The notes beneath the pieces were generated by a model that was not told the DNA's origin, did not search any database, and saw nothing but the letters and a program-made list of their open reading frames with translations. From contig MHXM01000042.1 in NCBI GenBank assembly GCA_001825565.1, forward strand, positions 1 to 27,710: a stretch of DNA of 27,710 nucleotides, written 5' to 3'. Each line of letters starts with the position of its first letter. Positions within the stretch are counted from its first letter, which is position 1. Source of the DNA: Desulfuromonadaceae bacterium GWC2_58_13 (lineage in GTDB: Bacteria; Desulfobacterota; Desulfuromonadia; Desulfuromonadales; Trichloromonadaceae). Positions 1-7,935 of the stretch are shown piece after piece. Position numbers and translations under genes: made by a program.

Positions 1-17
1 CTGGTTTGTGCCGGGGT

Positions 18-116
18 CCTTCCCCCTTCCTATTTCAGGAGGGGCTGGGGGTGGGAAAAGCTTTTCGATCTCTACCACCCCCCGACCCCCTCCTGATCCA
101 GGAGGGGGAGAAAAGC
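18..116. repeat. C/G-rich multi-hairpin intergenic repeat
   Basis: Three related arms built on CAGGAGGGG or its complement lie within 100 bases. CCCCCTCCTG (86-95) and CAGGAGGGGG (99-108) form a perfect 10-bp hairpin with a 3-base loop. The arm at 37-56 is also nearly complementary to 75-95, and 22-31 can pair with 37-46, so alternative folds exist. A short AAAAGCTTTT palindrome (56-65) sits between them. No T-run follows on either strand, so this is not a classical intrinsic terminator. It lies beyond the 3' end of the minus-strand efflux operon. The structure resembles the dispersed palindromic elements seen between genes in related genomes, but only one copy is visible here. Confidence 0.55.
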
Positions 117-160
117 TAAGCGGAAGATTAGTGTTAATCAGGATAACTTTTGGTGGAACC

Positions 161-349
161 TTACTCCTTGATTCCCAGTTTGCGCAAAATGGTCATCATC
201 GGACACCAGTCGGTAAAAGCGCTCTGCATGAGGTTGATCCCGACAAAGGCGGTGAAAAATAACCAATAGAGAGAATGGGAAACGGCCAGGATCACGCTGA
301 GCAGAACAAAAAATCCGGCAATCAGCCGCAGATAACGATTGACGTTCAT
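161..349 (-). CDS. Small DUF2892 (YgaP-type transmembrane) protein
   Basis: This 62-residue protein has two hydrophobic segments (about residues 7-24 and 27-42), followed by a DWCP motif near residue 47 and a short basic tail. That layout matches the DUF2892 family, the membrane domain found alone or fused to rhodanese in YgaP. The family's function is not settled; it is often found with sulfur-handling genes. Its start codon overlaps the stop of the RND pump gene by four bases (ATGA), so it is translationally coupled and is the last gene of the efflux operon. A role alongside the pump is inferred from position only. Confidence 0.8.
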   Translation of the reverse strand: MNVNRYLRLIAGFFVLLSVILAVSHSLYWLFFTAFVGINLMQSAFTDWCPMMTILRKLGIKE

Positions 350-3300
350 GATGGATTCCTCCTGGTGGGTTGCGCTTCTTGTTTGCCGTAAAAAAGCCAG
401 TAAACGATGGGAATGACAATCAGGGTGAAGCCGGTGGAAGCGAACACCCCGAAGATGATCGACCAGGCCAGCCCCGAGAAGATCGGGTCGAGGGTGATGA
501 TCCAGTTGCCGAGCAGGGCCGCTCCGGCGGTGAGCAAAATCGGCCGCAGACGCACCGCCCCGCTTTCAATCAGGGCCTCCTGCAACGGCAAACCGCGTTT
601 GGTGGCATGCTGGATGAAGTCGATGAGGATAATCGAATTGCGCACCACGATGCCGGCCAGGGCAATCATGCCGATCATCGCCGTGGCGGTGAAGAATACC
701 GGCGTGTCGAAGCCGCCGACGCTGCGGTTCATCACCAGGTTGAGCAGCCAGAATCCGGGCATGATGCCGATCATGGTCAAGGGGATGGCCCCCATGATGA
801 TCATCGGCATGCCGTAGGAACCGGTCTCGATCAAAAGAAGGATATAGATCAATATCAGCGCCGCGCCGAAGGCGATGCCCAGGTCGCGGAACACATCGAG
901 GGTGATGTTCCATTCCCCCTCGCCGCTCCAGACCACGCTGGTTCCCGCGGGGAGCGGGTTATCCCTGAAATGGGAGGAAAGGTTGAGAATGGCATTGACC
1001 GGACTCTTGCCAACCATCTCGCCGAACACGTAAACCACCCGTTGCAGGTTCTTGTGAAAGATGGTCGGTTCCAGGGTTTCCGGTTCGAACCGTCCCAGTT
1101 CCGAGAGACGCACCAGATCGCCCCCGCTCCCCTTGACCTGCAACCCTTCAAAAGCCCCCAGCGACGAACGCTCGACCAGCGGGAGTCGTAGCAGGATATG
1201 CAGCGGATGCCGGTCTGAGTCGACGTGCATGGTCCCGATCGATTCGCCTCCGAGAGCCACGGCCAGGGTCTGGGCGATCTGCGCGGCGCTGATCCCGGAG
1301 AGCGCCGCCTTTTCCCGATCGGGAATAAAAACGAAACGCCGCTGAGCATATTCCACCGTATCGTCGACGTCTCGCACTTTGTCCTCGATGGTCATGCGCT
1401 CGCGCACCAGCCGGGCGGAGGCAATCTGATCGCTGTAGGAAATCCCCGGCTCGGCATAAATCTCGGCGGCCAGGGTCGCAATCACCGGCGGCCCCGGCGG
1501 CAATTCGACCACTTTGAGGTTGGCGCCAAATCGCTCGGCAATCCCCGTCAGGTCGTTACGCAACCGCAGGGTGAGGGCGTGGCTTTGCTGCTGGCGTTCG
1601 CTTTTGTGCGCCAGGTTGACCCGGATGTCGGCGAGGTTGGGACCCTGACGCATGTAGTAGTGACGCACCATGCCGTTGAAATCCATGGCACTGGCCGTTC
1701 CCACGTAGGACTGAAAATCGGTCACTTCGTTAACCGTCGCCAGGTAGTCCTCAAAAGCCCGCACCGCGGCATCGGTCTGTTCGAGGGTGGTCCCTTCCGG
1801 CAGGTCGATGACCAGTTGGAACTCGTTCTTGTTGTCGAAAGGGAGCATTTTCATCGGCACCAGGTTGAAGACCGGCATCGCCATCGAGCCGAGCAGCAGC
1901 ACCAATACCAGCAGAACCAATGACCAAGCCTTGGACCGCGACTCCAGAAAGGGCATGAGGAGGCGTCGATAGACCCGGTAGGTGCGGGTCTCTTCAAGGA
2001 TGAACTCCTTCTCTTCCTTGCCGAATTCGCCTTTGAGGACGTGATAACTCATCCACGGGGTGACGGTAAAGGCGACCAGCAGCGACATGACCATGGTCAA
2101 CGGCAGGTTGATCGCCATCGGCCGCATGTAGGGACCCATCATGCCGGTAATGAAGAGCATCGGCAAAAACGAGAGAATGACCGCCAGGGTCGCCAGGATC
2201 ACCGGCGGCCGCACCTCGTCGATGGCCGAGAGGACGGCGTCGCGAGGGGGTTCCTTCTTCATCTTGAAGTGGCGGTAGATGTTCTCGACATCGACGATCG
2301 GGTCGTCGACCAGCAGCCCCAGCGACAACACCAGAGCGAACAGGGTGACCCGGTTGATGGTGTAGCCGAACCAGTAGTTGACCAGCAGGGTCAGCGAATA
2401 GATGATCGGAATCGACACCGCGACGATCAGTGCCTCGCGCCAGCCGAGAGCGAAGAAGACCAAAGCGAGCACGGTCACCACCGCGATGACCAAGTGGGTG
2501 ATCAGTTCGTTGACCTTGTGATCGGCGGTCTCGCCGTAATTGCGGGTGACTTGCATCTGGATGTCGTCGGGAATGATCGTCCCTTGCATCTGCCGGACCG
2601 CGGCGATGACCTCTTTGGCAACCGTCACCGCGTTGGTGCCTTTTTTCTTGGCCACGGCGATATTGACCGCTTGGTATTCGCCCCCCTTGTCGACCACGGA
2701 ATCAGCGGCAGGGCCGAACCGGAAGCGGGTGTACGTGCTGGCTTCAGCCATGTCGTCAACGACCTCCGCCACATCCCGCAGGTAGACCGGCCGGCCGTTC
2801 CGCACGCCGATCACCAGGTCGGCGACTTCGGACGCCGAGCGGAAAAAGCTGCCGCCACGCACCAGCAGTTCTTCATTCCCCCGCTGGAAACTGCCGGCCG
2901 GAAGCTCAAGGTTGGCCCCGGCCAGGGCCCGGCGCACTTCGAGGATGTCGAGCTTGCGCGCGACCAGGGCAACCGGATCGATATCAACCCGCACCTGCCG
3001 GGGTCGACCGCCAATGACGGTGGTCACCGAGGTATTGTGCACCGACTGCAGGCGATCGACCACTTCCTCGGCTACCCGCCGCAGCTGATGGTCGGAGGCC
3101 CGGTCGGAATAGAGGGAAAAATTGACAATGGGTACGTCGTCCACCTCGATCGGCTTGATCACCCAGCCAGTCACCCCCGGCGGCACCATATCGATGTGGG
3201 TCGAGATCTTGTTGTGCAGCTTGACCAGCGAGTCGATGCGGTCTTCGCCGACGTAGAAACGAACCGTCACCACCGCCAGGTCGGAGCGAGACATGGAATA

Positions 3301-3564
3301 GACGTACTCGACCCCGTCCACCTGCCAGAGCAGCTTTTCCAGGCGGGTGGCCACCTGCTTCTCAACCTCCTCGGCGCTCGCCCCCGGCATATGCACGTAA
3401 ACGTCGGCCAGCGGCACGATGATTTGCGGCTCTTCTTCGCGGGGCGTCAGCAAGAGGGCCGCGGCACCGGCAATCAGGGACAGCAGGATGAGAATTACCG
3501 ACAGGTTCCCCTCGAGAAATTTGTCGACGATGCGGGTCGGCAGAGCGTGCTTTTTGGCCGTCAT
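346..3564 (-). CDS. RND-family efflux pump, inner-membrane permease
   Basis: The 1072-residue protein has the length and two-fold layout of AcrB-family resistance-nodulation-division pumps. An N-terminal membrane helix (about 20-40) is followed by a large periplasmic porter domain, a block of helices (about 355-530), a second helix (about 547-565), a second periplasmic domain and a C-terminal helix block. The proton-relay motif GLLVDDPIVDVENI carries the paired aspartates D420 and D421. It would take substrate from periplasm or membrane and drive it outward with the proton gradient, working with the adaptor and TolC-like genes upstream. The gene starts two bases after the adaptor stop codon and its stop overlaps the DUF2892 start. 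The substrate cannot be told from sequence; organic toxins or lipids are as likely as drugs. Confidence 0.93.
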   Translation of the reverse strand: MTAKKHALPTRIVDKFLEGNLSVILILLSLIAGAAALLLTPREEEPQIIVPLADVYVHMPGASAEEVEKQVATRLEKLLWQVDGVEYVYSMSRSDLAVVTVRFYVGEDRIDSLVKLHNKISTHIDMVPPGVTGWVIKPIEVDDVPIVNFSLYSDRASDHQLRRVAEEVVDRLQSVHNTSVTTVIGGRPRQVRVDIDPVALVARKLDILEVRRALAGANLELPAGSFQRGNEELLVRGGSFFRSASEVADLVIGVRNGRPVYLRDVAEVVDDMAEASTYTRFRFGPAADSVVDKGGEYQAVNIAVAKKKGTNAVTVAKEVIAAVRQMQGTIIPDDIQMQVTRNYGETADHKVNELITHLVIAVVTVLALVFFALGWREALIVAVSIPIIYSLTLLVNYWFGYTINRVTLFALVLSLGLLVDDPIVDVENIYRHFKMKKEPPRDAVLSAIDEVRPPVILATLAVILSFLPMLFITGMMGPYMRPMAINLPLTMVMSLLVAFTVTPWMSYHVLKGEFGKEEKEFILEETRTYRVYRRLLMPFLESRSKAWSLVLLVLVLLLGSMAMPVFNLVPMKMLPFDNKNEFQLVIDLPEGTTLEQTDAAVRAFEDYLATVNEVTDFQSYVGTASAMDFNGMVRHYYMRQGPNLADIRVNLAHKSERQQQSHALTLRLRNDLTGIAERFGANLKVVELPPGPPVIATLAAEIYAEPGISYSDQIASARLVRERMTIEDKVRDVDDTVEYAQRRFVFIPDREKAALSGISAAQIAQTLAVALGGESIGTMHVDSDRHPLHILLRLPLVERSSLGAFEGLQVKGSGGDLVRLSELGRFEPETLEPTIFHKNLQRVVYVFGEMVGKSPVNAILNLSSHFRDNPLPAGTSVVWSGEGEWNITLDVFRDLGIAFGAALILIYILLLIETGSYGMPMIIMGAIPLTMIGIMPGFWLLNLVMNRSVGGFDTPVFFTATAMIGMIALAGIVVRNSIILIDFIQHATKRGLPLQEALIESGAVRLRPILLTAGAALLGNWIITLDPIFSGLAWSIIFGVFASTGFTLIVIPIVYWLFYGKQEAQPTRRNPS

Positions 3565-3566
3565 GC

Positions 3567-4673
3567 TCAGTCCTCCACCCGGCTGCCATTTTTTGCTCGC
3601 TGCGCGCCCTCGACCACCAGAGTCTCCCCTTCGGCCAGACCGGAGAGAATTTCGACCCGGTCGCCGAGGTTCTGCCCGATTTTAACCAGGCGATAATGCA
3701 GGGTCTGCTCCTCGACGATGTAGACCGCGGTCAACTGGCCACGGGTGATGATCGCCGAGGTCGGCACCAGCAGGGCGGATTCCCCGACCCCGGCCGGGCG
3801 AACCCGGGCGAACAGACCCGAGGGCAAGGCCTCGTCGGTGGTCAGTTCGATCTTGACCTGAAATGAACGGCTGCTGGGATCGGCGGCGGGAACCACTTCG
3901 CTGACCGTCCCCGCCAGCTGTTTTTGCAGAGCCGGGAGTTCGACCAGAAAGGGGTCGCCGACCACGACCTGACCGGTCAAGGCATCGGGCAAATCGGCCC
4001 GCACCTGAAATCTCCCCGCCCGGTCCAGGGACAGCAGCGGGGTGCCGGGCAGAACCGTGGAGCCTTCCTGAACCAGATGTCGGGTCACCACTCCCGCATA
4101 GGGGGCGATGACCCGGGTATAATCGAGGGCGGTTCTGGCCCCGGCGACCGCCGCTTCGGCACGGCGCACAGCGGCTTGGGCCGTCGTCAATCCCTGACGG
4201 GCCAGTTCCTGCTCGGCGCCGACCCGGTCGAACTCCTGGGCGGTCACGGCTTCCCGGCTGAATAATTGCTGGAAACGCGCGTGGGTTTTTTCCGCCAGGG
4301 ATTGCCGTGCCACGGCAGCCGCCGCTCCGCCTCTCGCCTCGGCCAAGGCGGCCTCGGCCTCCTTGAGCCGGTCGCCGGCCAGATTGTCGGAAATGGTGAG
4401 CAGCGCCTGCCCGTCCACGACCTCTTCTCCTTCGGCCGCCAGAATTCGGCTGACTCGGCCGTCGATCCGGGCGGCCAACACCCCACGATCCGGGCTTTCC
4501 ACCGTGCCGACATAAGCTTGCCTGCTCGCCAGGGCGCTCGCCGTCACCTTCGCAAGAACCAATCCTTTGATCGGTTCACCGATTTTTTCCGTACGGCCCG
4601 GTTCGATATCGCTTCCACAGGAAATCAGAAACAACAGGGAAACGGCCATTGCGATCAGATTCAGTCTAGTCAC
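3567..4673 (-). CDS. RND efflux periplasmic adaptor (membrane fusion lipoprotein)
   Basis: This 368-residue HlyD/AcrA-type adaptor begins with a lipoprotein signal ending LISC|G, so Cys19 should be lipidated. The first half of the lipoyl-like barrel-sandwich lies at about residues 60-95 and its return half at about 185-220 (VIAPYAGVV). Between them is an alanine/glutamate-rich stretch with coiled-coil character, the hairpin that contacts the outer-membrane channel. The beta-barrel and membrane-proximal domains follow. It bridges the TolC-like protein and the RND pump encoded on either side. Its start overlaps the tolC-like stop by four bases (ATGA), showing translational coupling. The family is clear; the substrate is not. 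Confidence 0.92.
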   Translation of the reverse strand: MTRLNLIAMAVSLLFLISCGSDIEPGRTEKIGEPIKGLVLAKVTASALASRQAYVGTVESPDRGVLAARIDGRVSRILAAEGEEVVDGQALLTISDNLAGDRLKEAEAALAEARGGAAAAVARQSLAEKTHARFQQLFSREAVTAQEFDRVGAEQELARQGLTTAQAAVRRAEAAVAGARTALDYTRVIAPYAGVVTRHLVQEGSTVLPGTPLLSLDRAGRFQVRADLPDALTGQVVVGDPFLVELPALQKQLAGTVSEVVPAADPSSRSFQVKIELTTDEALPSGLFARVRPAGVGESALLVPTSAIITRGQLTAVYIVEEQTLHYRLVKIGQNLGDRVEILSGLAEGETLVVEGAQRAKNGSRVED

Positions 4674-6001
4674 GGATGATTCTCCTGCGCTGAAGCCAAA
4701 ACCCTGAGAAAGGTTCCATTTTGAAAATCGATGTTGCCGAGAGCCAGGATATGCCGAGTGCTGGCATTGATCAGATCGAAACGTGAGCGGTCCAGGGCCT
4801 CTTGAGTGGACAGCATCGCCGAGAGGTCGGCCAGCCCCGCCTGGTACCGTTGCAACAATAGTCGCTGCCCTTCCTCGGCGGCGGCCAGGGCACTGGTGGC
4901 TACCTCCACCTGCAGCCGTGCCTCCTCGGCCCGAAGCCGGGCCTGTTCAAGCTCGAAGCGAGCCTGGCGGGCCGCCTCATCGAGCCGCGCCGCCGCGGCC
5001 CGACTGGCGGCGGCCGTTCGGATTCCCTGGCTGGAACGGCGGAAACCGTCGAAAAGTTCCCAGCTCAGGCCGGCCCTCACCGCCCAGGAGTCGGCCTCGG
5101 CGCCAAAGGGAAGCGAGCCGTCATGCAAGGCATAAGAGGCATTCAACCCCAAGCGGGGCAGGTAAGCGGCCCGGCTCTGCCGGTAGCCGAGCTCGGCCTC
5201 GTCGACCTGCAGCGAAAGGGCTTCGAGATCGCTCCGCGACATCGGTCCTTCGGCTGTCGTTTCGAACAGCGTTGTTTCACTCAGGGGTCCGGCGATATCC
5301 ACCTCGCCACCGTCCCGGCCCATGGCAAGGGACAGCGAGCGCCGCGCCAGCACCAGGTCATGGTCGATGGCAATCCGCTGCTGCCGGGCCCGGGTCTCCA
5401 GAACCCGGGCCCGCAGGACATCGGCCTTGAGTCCGACCCCGGCCTGATGGCGTTCATCGGCCAGACGCAATATCTCGGCGGCCTCCTTTTGCGAACTTTG
5501 GATCCAACCGAGCGCGGCCCGGGCTTGCTGCACTTCGAGGTAGGCCTGGAAGACGGCAAAGGCAACCCCTTCCCGGGTTCTACGGGCTCCGGCAGCGGCA
5601 GCTTCCGCCCCTTTTTTGGCTCGTTTCAACCCATAGCTGATGTCCGGGTCGTACAGTGGCTGTTCAAGAGTGAGGCGGGTTTCAAAATCCCTGCGGGTCG
5701 GGGCGAAATTGTAGGCATCGGCAGAAGAGCTGAGCTTCAGATCCTCCTGATTGAGGGAGATGAACAGACTGCCTCCCGGTTCGTCGGTGGTATAAAAACT
5801 CTCGGAGAGCGTCAGCCGCGGCAGCATTCGGCTACGGGATTCTCCGATGGCCGCCTCGGCCCCCCGGGCATCCTCGGCGGCCGCCCTGGCCAAGGGGCGG
5901 TTTGCAGTCGCTTCTTCCAGCGCCTGCCGGATTCCCACGCTCTCCCCATGGGCAATCCCGGCCACCAGCAGAAGCAGACACAGTATCAGACCCCGAATCA
6001 T
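4670..6001 (-). CDS. TolC-family outer-membrane efflux channel
   Basis: The 443-residue protein has a signal peptide (MIRGLILCLLLL, cleaved near AHG) and two similar halves of long alanine/arginine/glutamate-rich helices, as in the OEP/TolC repeat. I chose the ATG at 6001, which has GGAGGTG seven bases upstream. The reading frame extends to an ATG at 6055, but that stretch contains the -35 and -10 boxes and the operator, so it cannot be translated from this promoter. As first gene of the operon it supplies the outer-membrane exit duct for the adaptor and RND pump. A trimer spanning outer membrane and periplasm is expected from the family. Confidence 0.92.
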   Translation of the reverse strand: MIRGLILCLLLLVAGIAHGESVGIRQALEEATANRPLARAAAEDARGAEAAIGESRSRMLPRLTLSESFYTTDEPGGSLFISLNQEDLKLSSSADAYNFAPTRRDFETRLTLEQPLYDPDISYGLKRAKKGAEAAAAGARRTREGVAFAVFQAYLEVQQARAALGWIQSSQKEAAEILRLADERHQAGVGLKADVLRARVLETRARQQRIAIDHDLVLARRSLSLAMGRDGGEVDIAGPLSETTLFETTAEGPMSRSDLEALSLQVDEAELGYRQSRAAYLPRLGLNASYALHDGSLPFGAEADSWAVRAGLSWELFDGFRRSSQGIRTAAASRAAAARLDEAARQARFELEQARLRAEEARLQVEVATSALAAAEEGQRLLLQRYQAGLADLSAMLSTQEALDRSRFDLINASTRHILALGNIDFQNGTFLRVLASAQENHP

Positions 6002-6026
6002 CGGCACCTCCGTCTTTTGTAATCCA

Positions 6027-6055
6027 TATATATAGCAAACTATATTATTGGTCAA
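6027..6055 (-). promoter_or_regulatory. Efflux-operon promoter with palindromic operator
   Basis: Read on the minus strand, TTGACC (6055-6050) and TATATA (6032-6027) are separated by exactly 17 bases, a strong sigma-70-type promoter. The start site would be near 6020, about 20 bases before the ATG at 6001. A perfect palindrome ATATAG-caaa-CTATAT (6030-6045) fills much of the spacer and overlaps the -10 box, where a bound repressor would exclude RNA polymerase. The AT-rich half-site would suit an ArsR- or TetR/MarR-type regulator. No such regulator gene is in the window, so the binding protein is unknown. Confidence 0.65.
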
Positions 6056-6173
6056 GCGACTCTTTTGCTGAACAAAAATTTATTAAAATTTAACCCATCC
6101 TTTACGCAACGGCAAGCATACAATTCAACATCCATATATGTGAATCAGGCGGATCTTGCCCGAGTATTTTCCC

Positions 6174-6202
6174 TTGACCTTTATCCGGGGCTCGTTTATC
6201 TT
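6174..6202 (+). promoter_or_regulatory. Candidate promoter of the first TRAP operon
   Basis: TTGACC (6174-6179) and TATCTT (6197-6202) are 17 bases apart on the plus strand, fitting sigma-70. Transcription would start near 6209 and leave a leader of about 108 bases before dctP at 6317. The leader holds a 10-bp palindrome GGTCGCGACC (6261-6270), a possible regulator site. The promoter lies in the divergent gap shared with the efflux operon. Confidence 0.5.
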
Positions 6203-6316
6203 GGCCAAATTCTGTTAATTTCTTTCGTTTTTCAGGCAGTTAGTTTCAAATTCAAAAGCTGGTCGCGACCTGGCATAAGGAACTGAAACCGGTCCCATTC
6301 CCTGGAGGGCAATACC

Positions 6317-7330
6317 ATGCCGTTAAAACGATTTACCCTGTTTCATCTGTTTGTGGCCGGAACGGCCCTTCTGTTGTCGGCGTTTTCACCCACCGGTAAC
6401 GCTCACGCCAAATCCCTGACCTTCAGCATTTTCTTCCCGCCCACCCACGACCAGGCCGTCGCCGCCATGAATTTTGCCCAGGAAGTGGAAAAACGCACCG
6501 ATGGTCGCATCGTCATCACGGCCTTTCCCGGCGGCACCCTGACCAAAGCCCCGCAGGTCTACGACGGCGTGATTACCGGCATCTCCGACCTGGGCAACTC
6601 CTGTTTCGCCTATACCCGCGGTCGTTTTCCGGTGACCGCCGCCCTCGATTTGCCGATGGGCTACCCGAACGGCAAGGTGGCGACCGCCGTTGCCGACAAA
6701 TTCGCCAAAACCAGTGGTGCCGAAGAACTCAAGGACGTCAAAGTCCTTTACGTCCACGCCCACGGCCCCGGACTGCTCCACACCAAGAAACCGGTTCGTT
6801 CCCTGGAAGATCTCAAGGGAATGAAAATCCGCGCCACCGGCCTGAGCGCCAAGGTGGTTGAAGCGCTGGGCGCCGTTCCGGTGGCCATGCCTCAGGGGGA
6901 CACCTATGAAGCCCTGCAGAAGGGGGTGGTCGAGGGAACCTTCGCCCCGATCGAAACCCTCAAAGGCTGGAAACAGGCCGAAGTCATCAAGTACACGACG
7001 GAATGCTACGATATCGGCTACACCACGGCCATGTTCGTGGTCATGAACCTAGGCCAGTGGAACAGCCTGACGGAAGCCGATCGGAAGATCCTCGAAGAGA
7101 TCGCCGCCGAGTATGCCGCTATCCACGGCGAAACCTGGGACCGGGCGGACCAGGAGGGGAAAGAATTCACCCTGAGCCTCGGCAATGAACTGATCCCCCT
7201 GTCCGCCGAAGAAAGCGCCCGCTGGCGCCAAGCGGTGGAACCCGTGATCAACGACTACATCTCCAATACCCCGAATGGAGCCGAATACGTCCAGCAGATC
7301 CGGACCCTGATCACTGAAGCGTCCAAATAA
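6317..7330 (+). CDS. dctP: TRAP transporter substrate-binding protein (DctP family)
   Basis: This 337-residue periplasmic binding protein has an N-terminal signal peptide ending near NAHA|KS. The mature part follows the DctP/TRAP-P pattern. An early FPPTHDQA segment lines the ligand site, and MKIRATG (about residues 170-176) carries the arginine that in this family usually pairs with a substrate carboxylate. The later YEALQKGVVEGT and YTTAMFVV... segments are also typical. It would capture an organic acid or similar anion for the QM permease encoded next. GGAGGG eight bases before the ATG supports the start. A hairpin follows the stop codon and probably keeps this gene more abundant than the permease genes. 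The ligand cannot be named from sequence. Confidence 0.92.
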   Translation: MPLKRFTLFHLFVAGTALLLSAFSPTGNAHAKSLTFSIFFPPTHDQAVAAMNFAQEVEKRTDGRIVITAFPGGTLTKAPQVYDGVITGISDLGNSCFAYTRGRFPVTAALDLPMGYPNGKVATAVADKFAKTSGAEELKDVKVLYVHAHGPGLLHTKKPVRSLEDLKGMKIRATGLSAKVVEALGAVPVAMPQGDTYEALQKGVVEGTFAPIETLKGWKQAEVIKYTTECYDIGYTTAMFVVMNLGQWNSLTEADRKILEEIAAEYAAIHGETWDRADQEGKEFTLSLGNELIPLSAEESARWRQAVEPVINDYISNTPNGAEYVQQIRTLITEASK

Positions 7331-7355
7331 GCCGTCCATCGCCATCCGCTAACTC

Positions 7356-7389
7356 TCAGCCCCTCCGCCCTCGGCGACGGTGGGGCTGA
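7356..7389 (+). terminator. Intercistronic hairpin between dctP and dctQ
   Basis: TCAGCCCC (7356-7363) pairs with GGGGCTGA (7382-7389), and CCG/CGG extend the stem inward past one T-T mismatch. No strong T-run follows, so it more likely protects the dctP message from 3' decay, or only partly terminates, than ends the operon. Confidence 0.5.
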
Positions 7390-7449
7390 ACTGTAAAAAC
7401 CACCGACATTATCAATGCCATTCATATTCAACAAAGGATCGATTTACCC

Positions 7450-7935
7450 ATGAACCGCCTTGAAACCTCGGGGAACAGCCTGGCCCGAATTTTGTTCGGC
7501 ATTGCCGGAGCGGCGATCGTCGTCATGACGTTGCTGACCTGCGCCGACGTGGTGTTGCGCCTGTTCCGCCTGCCCATTCCCGGTACCTACGAACTGGTGT
7601 CCTTTTTCAGCGCGGTTTCCGTTTCCTTTGCCATGGCTCATACCAGCGTCGAAAAAGGTCATATCGCGGTCAGCGTCCTGGTGCAACGACTGCCGGCCCG
7701 GGGACAGGCCCTGATCGATACGTTGACCTCTTCCCTGAGCCTGCTGCTGTTTGGCCTGATCGCCTGGCGCTCGTTGCTGTATGGGGAAAACCTGCGCCAG
7801 GCCGGAGAGGTTTCCCCGACCCTGCAGCTGCCGTTCTATCCTTTTGTCTACGGAGTAGGACTGTCCGCAGCGGTTGTCTGCCTGGTGCTGCTCGCCGATT
7901 TCCAGAAAAACCTGCAAGGGGTATTCAGCAAATGA
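7450..7935 (+). CDS. dctQ: TRAP transporter small permease (DctQ family)
   Basis: The 161-residue protein has four hydrophobic segments (about 15-38, 50-68, 88-108 and 128-150), the standard layout of the DctQ subunit. Short amphipathic elements and the family pattern of a charged residue after the first helix (CADVVLRLF) are present. It stabilises the large permease DctM in the inner membrane. Its stop codon overlaps the dctM start by four bases (ATGA), so the two are translationally coupled. A 119-base gap with a hairpin separates it from dctP, and AAAGGAT lies ahead of the start. Confidence 0.88.
   Translation: MNRLETSGNSLARILFGIAGAAIVVMTLLTCADVVLRLFRLPIPGTYELVSFFSAVSVSFAMAHTSVEKGHIAVSVLVQRLPARGQALIDTLTSSLSLLLFGLIAWRSLLYGENLRQAGEVSPTLQLPFYPFVYGVGLSAAVVCLVLLADFQKNLQGVFSK

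Noticed and set aside
2041..3696. A 551-codon plus-strand frame over the RND pump gene
   Set aside because: Shadow of the RND gene: the product is His/Asp/Arg-rich with no domain, and the antisense protein is unmistakable.
6001..6055. Longer N-terminus for the TolC-like protein
   Set aside because: The extension contains the promoter -35/-10 boxes and operator, and the ATG at 6001 has a far better ribosome site and signal peptide.
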